Assembly: GCA_017483465.1 (NCBI GenBank) | Contig: JAFUWN010000076.1 | Coordinates: 110,345 to 174,344 of the forward strand | Length of the DNA stretch: 64,000 nt | Reading direction: 5' to 3' | DNA from: Oscillospiraceae bacterium | GTDB lineage: Bacteria; Bacillota; Clostridia; Oscillospirales; Ruminococcaceae | Shown here: in pieces, positions 16,539 to 25,747 of the stretch | Position numbering within the stretch: position 1 is the stretch's first letter | Layout: each line of letters starts with the position of its first letter | Translations under genes and position numbers: made by a program | Notes under the pieces: model-generated | Told to the model about the DNA's origin: nothing | What the model saw: only the letters and a program-made list of their open reading frames with translations | Databases searched by the model: none

Positions 16539-17654
16539 ATGGAACAGAATTTTATTAAACCGCCCGTAGAAGTCCGCTATGCCGATCAGCTCGCTTTTCT
16601 GAAAGAAAGCGATTTTCAGAATAAAAAGCCTGAAAACTGGCAGTTATCACCGAAATCTGTCAGATTGTTCATCTTAGGCGGAAAGGCCGTCAATCCGGCA
16701 ACCGGAGAAACCATGGACATCAACCGGAAATTCTACGGCAATGACGCTCTTGTCGAAAGATGTATTATTACACTGGCCGGAAACAGAGGCTTAATGCTCG
16801 TCGGTGAACCCGGTACGGCAAAGACTATGCTTTCCGAATTATTCTCGGCTGCCATCTGCGGCAAGAGTACCAATACCGTGCAGGGTACTGCCGGAACTAC
16901 CGAAGATATGATCAAATACAGCTGGAATTATGCCTTGTTATTATCCAAAGGCCCCTGCCGGGAAGCCCTTGTCCCTGCTCCGCTCCTGATCGGCATGGAA
17001 GAAGGTATCTTCGCAAGATTCGAGGAAATTACCAGAACTCCCGCCGAAATTCAGGATAGCCTGATTTCTGTCATGAGTGATCAGATTCTGAATATTCCGG
17101 AACTCGGTGATGACGGTCTGATTCTGGCAAAATCCGGCTTCAATATCATCGGTACGGCAAATACCCGTGATAAGGGTGTCAACGAAATGTCCGGAGCTTT
17201 AAAGCGAAGATTCAATTTCGAGACGGTCGCTCCTGTCCGTGATGTCAGACTGGAAAAAGAAATTATCGTCCGGGAAGCTGTCGATCTCGCTAAAAACGGC
17301 AATATCGGATGTGATGTCAATCAGGATGTCGCCGAACTTCTGGCGATCACATATCATGAATTAAGAGAGGGTATCACCTCAGAAGGCACAATGATCGAAA
17401 AGCCTGCTGCTGTCATGAGTACCGCCGAGGCCGTATCAGTCTATTATCAGACACTCTGTCATGCCTGGTACTACGGTGACGGCAGAATCGAACTCCCTGT
17501 TCTGACAGAAAATCTCCTCGGAGCCGTCTGCAAGGAGAATCGTGATGATCTCGAAAAATTAAAAGCCTATTTCCGGACGGCTGTCAAGGCAAAAAGTTCC
17601 AAAATGGGCGGAATCTGGAAAGCTTATTATGAAACGGCTTCGTTCCTGAAATAA
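16539..17654 (+). CDS. MoxR-type AAA+ ATPase (YehL-like)
   Basis: Cytoplasmic AAA+ ATPase of 371 residues. Walker A is GEPGTAKT (89-96), the Walker B region is ARFEEI (159-164), sensor 1 is IGTANTRD (N208), and the arginine finger region is ALKRRFNF (220-227). MoxR ATPases remodel partner proteins together with VWA-domain proteins. The combination with DUF5682, VWA and SWIM genes further on matches E. coli yehL-yehM-yehP-yehQ. The ATG at 16539 has AAGGAG 10 bp upstream. It lies between LRR genes with gaps of 28 and 34 bp and no terminator, so it is likely part of one long transcript. Confidence 0.92.
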   Translation: MEQNFIKPPVEVRYADQLAFLKESDFQNKKPENWQLSPKSVRLFILGGKAVNPATGETMDINRKFYGNDALVERCIITLAGNRGLMLVGEPGTAKTMLSELFSAAICGKSTNTVQGTAGTTEDMIKYSWNYALLLSKGPCREALVPAPLLIGMEEGIFARFEEITRTPAEIQDSLISVMSDQILNIPELGDDGLILAKSGFNIIGTANTRDKGVNEMSGALKRRFNFETVAPVRDVRLEKEIIVREAVDLAKNGNIGCDVNQDVAELLAITYHELREGITSEGTMIEKPAAVMSTAEAVSVYYQTLCHAWYYGDGRIELPVLTENLLGAVCKENRDDLEKLKAYFRTAVKAKSSKMGGIWKAYYETASFLK

Positions 17655-17688
17655 TTTTGATAAAGAGAAAAGGGAGAATTTAGTATGA

Positions 17689-19515
17689 ATGATCAGAATT
17701 TTTTATTTTGAAACAGATGAGGATGAAGAATATAAGGCTTATTATGATGCCTTGCTGGAAGAGAGCAAAGAACAGGGGTTTGAAATTCAAGATGATGAAT
17801 TAATCAAATATCACGGCAATGACAAAGATATTTTCATTCCGGATATAGTAACAAAAATCAGAGATTATGCATTCTTCGGCTGTTCAAGCCTGCGTTCTGT
17901 GGGAATTGGATCAAATGTAACAAGTATCGGCTGTTTTGCATTTTGCTGCTGTTCACGGCTGGATTCTGTAAGAATCGGAGAGCGAGTAACAAGTATCGGA
18001 CGTTTTGCATTTTGCGGCTGTTCAAGCCTGGAGTCTGTGGAACTCGGAGAAAATGTGACAAGTATCGGAGAGGAAGTGTTTTCCGGCTGTGCAAGTCTGA
18101 CTTCCATAAAAAGCGGAAATCAATTAGCAACTATCGGAAAACGTGCATTTTGCAATTGTAAAAACATCACCTCTGTCACAATGGGAGAAAGCGTGACAAG
18201 CATCGGAGATGAGGCATTTTCCGGCTGTACCGCTCTGGCCTCGGTAAAAATCGGAGACAATGTGACAAGCATCGGAGAAAGGGCATTTTCGTGGACACAG
18301 TGGTTTAAAGATTATCCGGATGATTTTGTTGTACTCGGCGGAATTTTGCTTGCATATAGAGGCCATGACAGCACCGTGATCATTCCGGACGGCATAAAGG
18401 GTATCGCAAGCGAGGTATTTTCAGAATTTGATGATCTGAAATTTGTGATCGTCCCTGAAAGTGTGACAAGTATCGGAGATCATGCATTTCCAGAAAGCGG
18501 ATATAGACCCGCACCGGCCATTGTGTACCTCCCTGACGCTGTGAAGGAGATTGCATATCCTGCACTCCAAAAATTTGAAGATTCGTCTTTTATCCTGAGA
18601 CTGGTTGAATGCACCGGGATTTTCAATACACCATGGCATGAAGCGTATTCCGACGGTTTTATTATCATTGACGGAACTTTGTATCTGTATCTTGGAAATG
18701 ACAGTGCCGTGACCATCCCTGACGGTGTAAAAATCATCGGAGACAGAGCATTCCGGGGTTGCCGTCTGGAATCTGTAGTCATCCCTGACAGTGTGACGAG
18801 TATCGGAAATGAAGCATTTTCGGGCTGCAGATGTCTGAAATCTGTGACCATCCCCGGCAGCGTGACAAGTATCGGAGACAGGGCATTTTCCGAGTGCGAA
18901 TATCTGAAATCCATTTCCATCCCTGCCAGTGTGACAAGTGTCGGAAAAGATCTGGTGGAAGAATATTATGATTTTATAAATCTTGTCGATCATGAACTTA
19001 ATCTGGACTGTATTACAGTTTTTGACTGCAGGTTTGATATCAGAGATTATTATGATAAATATTATGTAGATAATGATCACTATTATGCTGATGAAGATGA
19101 AGACTTACGTGCGGATAGATATGAAACTTACACAAGAATGAGGCAGGAAATTTTTGAACTGCTCATCAATAAGAATTCTGATGTGGGACTGCCTTATGAC
19201 ATGAGGTGTGACTGCATTTGGAATGCACTGAGATACGGGACAAACGGGACAAAAAACAGGAATCTTCTGGAACGGGCACAGGAGTATGCTTCTGGGATTA
19301 TGAAATATCTGCTGGAAAACCCGGAAAAAACCTCGCAAGAAAAGTCGGAAGACATATCGTTTATGCTGGAAGTGAATGTGATCACAAAAGAAAATATTGA
19401 TCAATGCATTTGTACAGCAATCGACAGCAAAGAGTATGAACTTCAGCTCATGCTGACAAATTATAAACAGGAGAAAAAATGGTATCAGAATCCTGATGAA
19501 AATTTAAAATTATAA
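17689..19515 (+). CDS. BspA-type LRR protein 2 (longest), 608 aa
   Basis: Two blocks of LRR_5 repeats (about residues 46-205 and 225-425) are joined by inserts of the type TQWFKDYPDDFVVLGGILLAYRG. A long Tyr/Asp-rich spacer (about 440-485) follows, then the common C-terminal region with ENIDQCICTAI and tail NYKQEKKWYQNPDENLKL. The N-terminus has an extra acidic 30 residues. An ATG at 17685, better placed behind GGGAGAA, runs into a stop after 8 codons (MNDQNFLF). Deleting one T of the T6 run at about 17699-17704 would join it to this frame as MNDQNFYFETDEDEE. The start is therefore uncertain, or the gene is frameshifted at its beginning. Confidence 0.8.
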   Translation: MIRIFYFETDEDEEYKAYYDALLEESKEQGFEIQDDELIKYHGNDKDIFIPDIVTKIRDYAFFGCSSLRSVGIGSNVTSIGCFAFCCCSRLDSVRIGERVTSIGRFAFCGCSSLESVELGENVTSIGEEVFSGCASLTSIKSGNQLATIGKRAFCNCKNITSVTMGESVTSIGDEAFSGCTALASVKIGDNVTSIGERAFSWTQWFKDYPDDFVVLGGILLAYRGHDSTVIIPDGIKGIASEVFSEFDDLKFVIVPESVTSIGDHAFPESGYRPAPAIVYLPDAVKEIAYPALQKFEDSSFILRLVECTGIFNTPWHEAYSDGFIIIDGTLYLYLGNDSAVTIPDGVKIIGDRAFRGCRLESVVIPDSVTSIGNEAFSGCRCLKSVTIPGSVTSIGDRAFSECEYLKSISIPASVTSVGKDLVEEYYDFINLVDHELNLDCITVFDCRFDIRDYYDKYYVDNDHYYADEDEDLRADRYETYTRMRQEIFELLINKNSDVGLPYDMRCDCIWNALRYGTNGTKNRNLLERAQEYASGIMKYLLENPEKTSQEKSEDISFMLEVNVITKENIDQCICTAIDSKEYELQLMLTNYKQEKKWYQNPDENLKL

Positions 19516-19530
19516 GCAGGTGAATCTCTT

Positions 19531-20352
19531 ATGAATCAGGATTTTGAAATCAAAGACGGTGTATTACTTAAATATCATGGTTCCGATCAGGATGTCAGTA
19601 TTCCGGACGGTGTGACAAGTATCGGACAACATGCATTTCAATATTGTAAAAACCTGGTTTCTGTGCATATTCCTGACAGTGTGACGAGAATCAGAGATTT
19701 TGTATTCTGGAACTGTATAAGCCTGACTTCTGTGAATATTCCTGACGGTGTGACCTGTATCGAAGAAGCTGTATTCTGGAACTGTTCAGCACTTACCTCT
19801 GTGAAAATTCCTGACGGCGTTATCGGCATCGGAGATTGTGCATTCTGCCGCTGTTCGGGTCTGACTTCTGTGAATATTCCTGCAAGTGTGAGCTATATCG
19901 GAGAAGATGTATTTTTGAAATGTACCAGTCTGAAACATGCTCCGTTAATGCTGATTGACGGTAATATGCTGTATGAACCAAAAAACAGAAACGGGGTTGA
20001 ATTTTCAGAGATCAAAAGGCTTGTTACATGGAATGACTATTCTATGGAAATGAATGCTGCTGTAAAATATGATCTGATTTTCCAGATGTATGCCCTCGGA
20101 ATAGATCAGGAGGGAACTTCGGACTATATTGCAGAACATTTTTCTGTGATGTTTCCGGTTCTGATTGACAGGAATGATACAGAGATACTCCGGAAAATTC
20201 TGCATTCTGAAATATTTGTCACAGAACAGAATATTGATTCTCTGATTCGATATGCAATTGCTGTACAGAAATATCAGATGCAGCTCATGCTGACAAATTA
20301 TAAACAGGAGAAAAACTGGTATCAGAACCCTGATGAAATTTTAAAATTATAA
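19531..20352 (+). CDS. BspA-type LRR protein 3, 273 aa
   Basis: Opens with MNQDFEIKDGVLLKYHG, the standard paralog N-terminus. Five regular LRR_5 repeats (about 27-145) follow, then KHAPLMLIDGNMLYEPKN, a linker seen in many paralogs. The C-terminal helical region (about 178-273) has KYDLIFQMYALGIDQEG, NIDSLIRYAI and tail KNWYQNPDEILKL. It is 15 bp after the previous gene, with an AGGTG-type ribosome site. No signal peptide. Confidence 0.87.
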   Translation: MNQDFEIKDGVLLKYHGSDQDVSIPDGVTSIGQHAFQYCKNLVSVHIPDSVTRIRDFVFWNCISLTSVNIPDGVTCIEEAVFWNCSALTSVKIPDGVIGIGDCAFCRCSGLTSVNIPASVSYIGEDVFLKCTSLKHAPLMLIDGNMLYEPKNRNGVEFSEIKRLVTWNDYSMEMNAAVKYDLIFQMYALGIDQEGTSDYIAEHFSVMFPVLIDRNDTEILRKILHSEIFVTEQNIDSLIRYAIAVQKYQMQLMLTNYKQEKNWYQNPDEILKL

Positions 20353-20370
20353 TAAGAAAGCGTGTGGATT

Positions 20371-21282
20371 ATGGGTAATTTAATAATTGGGAGTTATCGT
20401 GACCCGCTTCCGGAAGAAACAGGCTCTGACCCTTACAGCGGAAAAGTCGTACTTCCGGAGGGGATGACAAAAATTAAAGACATGCAGTTTTTCAGAAGCG
20501 AACGCATGACTTCGGTCAAGATTCCGGATTCTGTCACCAGTATCGGAGATATGGCCTTTTTAGGGTGCAGTCATCTGACAGAAATCGTCATTCCGCCGGG
20601 AGTTACCACAATCGGCAGCAATGCGTTTCAGGACTGCAAAAATCTCAGAAAGATCGTCATTCCGGAGAGTGTCACCAGTATCGGCAATCTTGCCTTTGAA
20701 GGCACTCCATGGCAGGAAGAATATCCGGATGATTTTGTAATTGTCAATCAGATTCTGGTCAGATACAAAGGCAGTGCAGAAACAGTGACACTTCCGGAGT
20801 CTGTGAAAGAAATTCAGGAATCGGCTTTTTTTCGCTGTGAGCGTATAAAATGGATTCCTGTGCTGATCGCTGACGGGAATCCCATCTGCATAGCAGATTC
20901 CGGCCTGTATCATATCATTTCTCCCCGGGAATACAGCCGGATCAGAAGTCTGGTGCTGAGAAAGAACTATTCTGTTTCCATGTTCACAGGCCGGAAATAT
21001 GATCTGATTGCACAGATGTTCCTGTATGATCTCGACCCTGACGGCACTGTGCGGTATATCCGGAAGCATTTTACCAATTTCTTCATGTATCTGATTATTG
21101 CAGGCCATATCAAAACAATCCGGAAAATTCTGGATTCCGGAAAGTTTCTCCTGAAACGCAATATGGATGAATATCTTAAATATGCGATTGCCAATCAGAA
21201 GCATGAAATTTATCTGCTTCTGATCGAATATAAACAGAAACATGACTGGTATCAGACTCCGGGTCAGAATCTGGAATTATAG
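20371..21282 (+). CDS. BspA-type LRR protein 4, 303 aa
   Basis: Atypical N-terminus (MGNLIIGSYRDPLPEETGS). Four LRR_5 units follow to about residue 110, then the insert GTPWQEEYPDDFVIVNQILVRYKG and one more unit. The common C-terminal region ends KHDWYQTPGQNLEL, where the usual LKL is LEL. The ATG at 20371 is chosen; a GTG at 20362 in frame is possible. The ribosome site is weak (AAGAAAG), so translation may depend on the upstream gene 18 bp away. Confidence 0.83.
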   Translation: MGNLIIGSYRDPLPEETGSDPYSGKVVLPEGMTKIKDMQFFRSERMTSVKIPDSVTSIGDMAFLGCSHLTEIVIPPGVTTIGSNAFQDCKNLRKIVIPESVTSIGNLAFEGTPWQEEYPDDFVIVNQILVRYKGSAETVTLPESVKEIQESAFFRCERIKWIPVLIADGNPICIADSGLYHIISPREYSRIRSLVLRKNYSVSMFTGRKYDLIAQMFLYDLDPDGTVRYIRKHFTNFFMYLIIAGHIKTIRKILDSGKFLLKRNMDEYLKYAIANQKHEIYLLLIEYKQKHDWYQTPGQNLEL

Positions 21283-21303
21283 AACGATAGGCAGGTGAAC
21301 CGT

Positions 21304-21987
21304 ATGCATGTAAAAGATTGCAAAATGCAGGGCACGACTCTGCTGATCTATGAGGGCGAGGGCGGAAATATTGTCATTCCGGACGGTGTGACGGAAATCG
21401 GCGGCTATGCCTTTGCGGACTGCCAATCCCTGACCGGTATCTGTCTCCCGGACAGTGTGACAAAAATCGGCAGCATGGCATTTTTTGCCTGTGAGAATCT
21501 GACTTCTTTCCGGATTCCGTCACATGCCGAAATCGGTAACGATGCCTTTTTCGGCTGCTGGGGACTGAAACGCCGGCCCATGATGTTCGCTGACGGAAAA
21601 CTGCTCTATATGCCGGAAAATTCTTTTCTGCCTTCATACCATGAGGTCAGAAAACTGGTACTCGAAAAAGATTATACTGTCCGGCTGGATGTGGATATCA
21701 AATACGATCTGACGGCTCAGATTTTTCTGCTTGACCTTGACCCCGAGGGAAGTGCCGTGTATCTCCGGAAAAATTTTTCCCATATTTTCAAGTATCTGAT
21801 CTTCTGGAACAGAATGGCCGAAATCCGGAAAATTGTGGAGTCCGGGAAGTTTTTGTCAAAACGTAATCTGGATATTTATATTAAATATGCTATTAAAAAG
21901 CAGAGACATGAAATTTATCTGCTCCTGACAGAACTGAAGCAGAAAAATAACTGGTACCGGGAGATTGATCAGAAATTAAAATTATAG
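21304..21987 (+). CDS. BspA-type LRR protein 5, 227 aa
   Basis: Three LRR_5 repeats (about 23-90) are followed by RPMMFADGKLLYMPEN and the shared C-terminal region (DIKYDLTAQIFLLDLDPEG, NLDIYIKYAI), with tail NNWYREIDQKLKL. The ATG at 21304 lies 6 bp after AGGTGA. Without the third full repeat array of larger paralogs, it offers a small LRR surface. No signal peptide. Confidence 0.85.
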   Translation: MHVKDCKMQGTTLLIYEGEGGNIVIPDGVTEIGGYAFADCQSLTGICLPDSVTKIGSMAFFACENLTSFRIPSHAEIGNDAFFGCWGLKRRPMMFADGKLLYMPENSFLPSYHEVRKLVLEKDYTVRLDVDIKYDLTAQIFLLDLDPEGSAVYLRKNFSHIFKYLIFWNRMAEIRKIVESGKFLSKRNLDIYIKYAIKKQRHEIYLLLTELKQKNNWYREIDQKLKL

Positions 21988-22001
21988 GCAGGTGGAATGC
22001 T

Positions 22002-22670
22002 TTGTCATTTGAAATTCAGAATCATATTTTATTCAGATATAAAGCCGAAAACCAGGAAACACATGTCATCATCCCGGACGGTGTGGAAATTATCGGCAGA
22101 CAGTCTTTTTTCTGGTCGAAATATCTGGAAGTTCTGACCATTCCGCCGAGTGTCCGGGTCATAGAAAACAATGCATTTGAACGCTGCCGTGATCTGAAAG
22201 AAATCCGGATTACAGAAGGCATTGAACATGTGGAGCAATATGCATTCCGTGACAGCATGAGAATTCAGCGGCTGATCTACCGAAACAGACCTGTTCTGAT
22301 GAATCATGTCCATATCTGCATGGCTCTGGAAATACTGTTTCATAAAAATCTCCGTTCCGGCATGTGTCTGCCGGAAGTCATCCGGTATGACATGGTCAAA
22401 GCCATGTTCCTGGAAGAACCGGATAATAAAAAAATTATAAAATATATGCAGAAAGATTTCCTGAGAGTCTGGCTCTATATGATCGAAAACAATCATTGTG
22501 AATGCCTGGAAAAAATGCTCGAATCCGGAGAATTTGTGAATCAGAAAAATATAGATACAATGATTCTGTATGCAATCAAAAATCAGAAATATCAGATTCA
22601 GCTTATGCTGACGGATTATAAACGGCAGAAAGGCTGGTATCAGGAGATTGATCAGAAATTAAAATTATAG
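22002..22670 (+). CDS. BspA-type LRR protein 6 (TTG start), 222 aa
   Basis: Three LRR_5 units (about 20-90), then the common C-terminal region with NIDTMILYAI and tail KGWYQEIDQKLKL. The start is a TTG at 22002 behind GCAGGTGG (SFEIQNHILFRY matches the paralog N-termini). The nearby ATG at 21996 is in another frame. The gap to the previous gene is 14 bp. Confidence 0.82.
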   Translation: MSFEIQNHILFRYKAENQETHVIIPDGVEIIGRQSFFWSKYLEVLTIPPSVRVIENNAFERCRDLKEIRITEGIEHVEQYAFRDSMRIQRLIYRNRPVLMNHVHICMALEILFHKNLRSGMCLPEVIRYDMVKAMFLEEPDNKKIIKYMQKDFLRVWLYMIENNHCECLEKMLESGEFVNQKNIDTMILYAIKNQKYQIQLMLTDYKRQKGWYQEIDQKLKL

Positions 22671-22684
22671 AAAAGGGGAATCCT

Positions 22685-23350
22685 ATGTCTCTGGAACTGT
22701 ATCAGCAGCTGCTGCTGAAATATATCGAAGATGAAGACCGCAAAGAAGTCATCATTCCGGAGGGTGTCAGAGAAATCGGAGAACGGACATTCTATCGCTG
22801 TCAAGCTCTGGAGAAAGTCACGCTTCCGGCGAGTCTGTACCGAATCAGCAATTTTGCATTTCAAAGCTGTGAAAAGCTCTCCTGTATCGAGCTTAAAAAT
22901 TATGTCTATAATACCGGCTATACGTCAGTTCATAACTGTCCGAATCTGAAACATGTCATCCTGCACGGAACTGAAATTCCGGTCGGCCTTGCCGGAACCC
23001 GCTCCCTGAGTGCAGCCTTTCAGATGATCGCAGAGAGAACTTTCTTTCAGGTGTCGGCTGAAAATAAAATGCTGGTCTGGCATATGTTCCAGGCTGACCC
23101 CAAAGATATGAAAATTATGCTCTATATCGGCAAAAATTTTGACGAACTGTTCCGGATTCTGATTGATATGCACCAGTTGGAAATTATGAAAAAATTCCTC
23201 CTGGCCGGAAAATTCCTGATCGAAAAAAATATTGATGATTATATTCAGTATGCCAATCAGAAACAGCGTTATGAAGAACAGATTCTGCTGACAGAATATA
23301 AATTCCGGACATATTCTGTTCCGGATATTGACGAGAAATTAAAATTATAA
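22685..23350 (+). CDS. BspA-type LRR protein 7, 221 aa
   Basis: Two clear LRR_5 units (about 19-70) and a degraded third, then a divergent C-terminal region (NKMLVWHMFQADPKD, NIDDYIQYANQKQRY). The tail EYKFRTYSVPDIDEKLKL belongs to neither main tail type. AAAAGGGG precedes the ATG. It is the last LRR gene before the DUF5682 gene. Confidence 0.82.
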   Translation: MSLELYQQLLLKYIEDEDRKEVIIPEGVREIGERTFYRCQALEKVTLPASLYRISNFAFQSCEKLSCIELKNYVYNTGYTSVHNCPNLKHVILHGTEIPVGLAGTRSLSAAFQMIAERTFFQVSAENKMLVWHMFQADPKDMKIMLYIGKNFDELFRILIDMHQLEIMKKFLLAGKFLIEKNIDDYIQYANQKQRYEEQILLTEYKFRTYSVPDIDEKLKL

Positions 23351-23374
23351 TATGCAGAAAGGATGAAAGCCCCC

Positions 23375-25732
23375 ATGAATGCCATCTTATCACAGCAGGA
23401 GACTGCTGAGAAAATTTCTCTGGATTTTCAGAATCAGGTGCTCTTTTTTCCGGTACGGCATCACAGTCCGGTGTGCAGTTATCACCTCCGGAACGTGATC
23501 AAAACATATCAGCCGGAAATTATCCTGATAGAAGGGCCTGAAAATGCCAATGCACTGATCTCTGTCCTGACAGATGAAAAAACCGTCCTGCCCTGTGCGA
23601 TTTATTATTTTTATAAAGACAAGAAAAAATATATCTCCGAAGAAGCCGAAGATTATCATTGTTATTATCCGTTTCTGAATGCCTCGCCGGAATATACGGC
23701 GATGAAAGAAGCAAAAAAGCTTACTATTCCGGCAAAATTCATTGATCTGCCCTACAGTGAGATTTTAATTCACAGTCAGCAGCAGAATCAGAAAAACTAT
23801 GCGGATGACTCCTATCTGGTCAAGAGCAGATTTTATCAGAAACTCTGTGAAAAAACCAATCTCCGGAGCTTTGATGAATTCTGGGAAAAATATTTTGAAA
23901 TCGCCGGATTAAGACTATCTTCCGAAGCATTTATCCGGCAGATGTATACATACTGTATCTTAACCCGTCAGGACAGCTCTCCGGAAGAACTCCAGGCCGA
24001 CGGCTGTACTGCCCGTGAACAGCATATGGCTTTCCGGATTCAGGAGGCTATGCAGAATTATCAGAAAATTCTTGTGGTCACAGGCGGTTTTCACTCCTGG
24101 GGCTTGTCAGAATTGCTGAAAACCAAAGTCAAGGCCGTTAAACTGCATAAATTCCCCGAAGAAATTCAGAACTGCTATCCGATTGCCTATTCTTATCAGG
24201 CCGCCGATGCCCTCCGTGGTTATGCCTCCGGTATGATGCACCCGTATTTCTATGACCGGATTTCTGAAAATTTAGAAATCTGCGAATCTCCGGAAGGAAT
24301 CTACCATCAGCAGACTCTTGACTTTCTGACCAAAACCGCAAAAAAATGCTCTGAAAAAGATCTTTTAATTTCTATTTCTGATATTACTTCGGCCTATTCT
24401 CTCTGCGAAGGCCTCGCCGCTCTGAGAAATTCCCCCGAACCGGGAATTTTTGAAGTCTATGATGCTGTTACAGGAGCTTATATCAAAGGCGAAAAAACAG
24501 CGGCTTCGTCTCTGCCTCTGGATTTGCTCTCAAAAGCCGCAACCGGTGAGGGAGTCGGTCATATCGGTGATACCGGCCATATGCCGCCGCTGATTTCCGA
24601 TTTTGAGAATCAATGCAAAAAATTCAGACTAAAAGCCAATACTGCCGTTCCGCAGGAAGCCGAAATTTCTCTCTTCACAAGCGAAAAGGAACTCGAAAAA
24701 AGCAGATTCTTTCACAGAATGGAATTTTTACAGACAGAGTTCTGCAAAATGAAAAAAGGCCCTGACTTACATGCCAATAAAGACCGCAGCAGAGTCCGGG
24801 AACTCTGGAATTACTGCCGGAATCCGCAGACAGATGCCGCTCTGGTAGATCATACCATTCACGGCTCAACACTCGAAGAAGCCTGTAAAACTGTCGCTTC
24901 TGAACTGATTCATAAAGAACACCGGTGTGAAGTGATCGCTCAGGTCAGTGTAGACTGCTTCCTGACAGGCGTTATGCTTCCGGATTCTGATATTCTGCTC
25001 ATGGAACAGATTTTAGCTAATGATGGCGATTTCTTCTCGCTCGGCAGAGGCCTGTATTATTTCGATATGCTTCATGAATTAAGAAATCTCTATGAATTTT
25101 CCGATTCTGCCAATCTGAAATATATGGAACAGTGCTTTACAAAATTAATTTCCCTGCTGCCCTCGATGGGAGCCGTCCAGCCGGAACAGGCTCAGGATTG
25201 TATTAAAATCTGCAAATTATTATACAACGTCTCCGGCAGAGTCTTTCCGCAGAGACAGAGCGAATTCAGATCGGCATTAAAAACGCTCTCCGAACGGGAA
25301 CAGAAAGAACCCTCTGTCTACGGTGCAGCAATGGGTCTGTTATATGCCCTTGACGGAAATTATCTGCAAGCCGCCGAAGAAGCTATGCAGGGCTATCTGA
25401 AAGGCTCTCCGGCAATGCAGAAACAGGGGGCTGCCTATCTGAAAGGCCTGTTTGAAACTGCCCGTGATATTGCCCTTATGGATAAAAAATTCATCGCCAT
25501 GACAGATGTCCTGCTATCCGATATGGAATATGACGATTTTATGGAAATTCTGCCCTCTCTGCGGCTGGCTTACAGCTATTTCACGCCGTTTGAAATTCAG
25601 GACATCGCCGGAGAAGCCGCTTCTCTGCACGGCCTGAAAGAAGATTTCACACTCGAATCCGGTCTTGATGAAGCTCTGGTCGCATTCGGTTCAGAACTGG
25701 ATGCCGAAATTTTCAGGAAATTAAGAGAATAA
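23375..25732 (+). CDS. DUF5682 family protein (YehM-like), 785 aa
   Basis: Large cytoplasmic protein of the family represented by E. coli YehM. The diagnostic N-terminal pieces are FFPVRHHSP (24-32) and IILIEGPEN (49-57), which resemble the catalytic-fold start of TraB/ChaN-like domains. A second conserved piece is VTGGFHSWGLSELL (near 230). The remainder is helical with LIS...PSMGAVQPEQ and repeat-like segments. It is a standard partner of MoxR, VWA and SWIM proteins. Its biochemical activity is not known to me. The ATG at 23375 was taken; the in-frame ATG at 23363 touches the AAAGG ribosome site. Confidence 0.87.
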   Translation: MNAILSQQETAEKISLDFQNQVLFFPVRHHSPVCSYHLRNVIKTYQPEIILIEGPENANALISVLTDEKTVLPCAIYYFYKDKKKYISEEAEDYHCYYPFLNASPEYTAMKEAKKLTIPAKFIDLPYSEILIHSQQQNQKNYADDSYLVKSRFYQKLCEKTNLRSFDEFWEKYFEIAGLRLSSEAFIRQMYTYCILTRQDSSPEELQADGCTAREQHMAFRIQEAMQNYQKILVVTGGFHSWGLSELLKTKVKAVKLHKFPEEIQNCYPIAYSYQAADALRGYASGMMHPYFYDRISENLEICESPEGIYHQQTLDFLTKTAKKCSEKDLLISISDITSAYSLCEGLAALRNSPEPGIFEVYDAVTGAYIKGEKTAASSLPLDLLSKAATGEGVGHIGDTGHMPPLISDFENQCKKFRLKANTAVPQEAEISLFTSEKELEKSRFFHRMEFLQTEFCKMKKGPDLHANKDRSRVRELWNYCRNPQTDAALVDHTIHGSTLEEACKTVASELIHKEHRCEVIAQVSVDCFLTGVMLPDSDILLMEQILANDGDFFSLGRGLYYFDMLHELRNLYEFSDSANLKYMEQCFTKLISLLPSMGAVQPEQAQDCIKICKLLYNVSGRVFPQRQSEFRSALKTLSEREQKEPSVYGAAMGLLYALDGNYLQAAEEAMQGYLKGSPAMQKQGAAYLKGLFETARDIALMDKKFIAMTDVLLSDMEYDDFMEILPSLRLAYSYFTPFEIQDIAGEAASLHGLKEDFTLESGLDEALVAFGSELDAEIFRKLRE

Positions 25733-25747
25733 CAGGAGTGATTTTTC

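Noticed and set aside
18421-19080. Antisense frames within LRR genes, some over 200 codons
   Set aside because: They recur at the same phase in every LRR gene because the repeat unit has few stops on the reverse strand; no ribosome sites.
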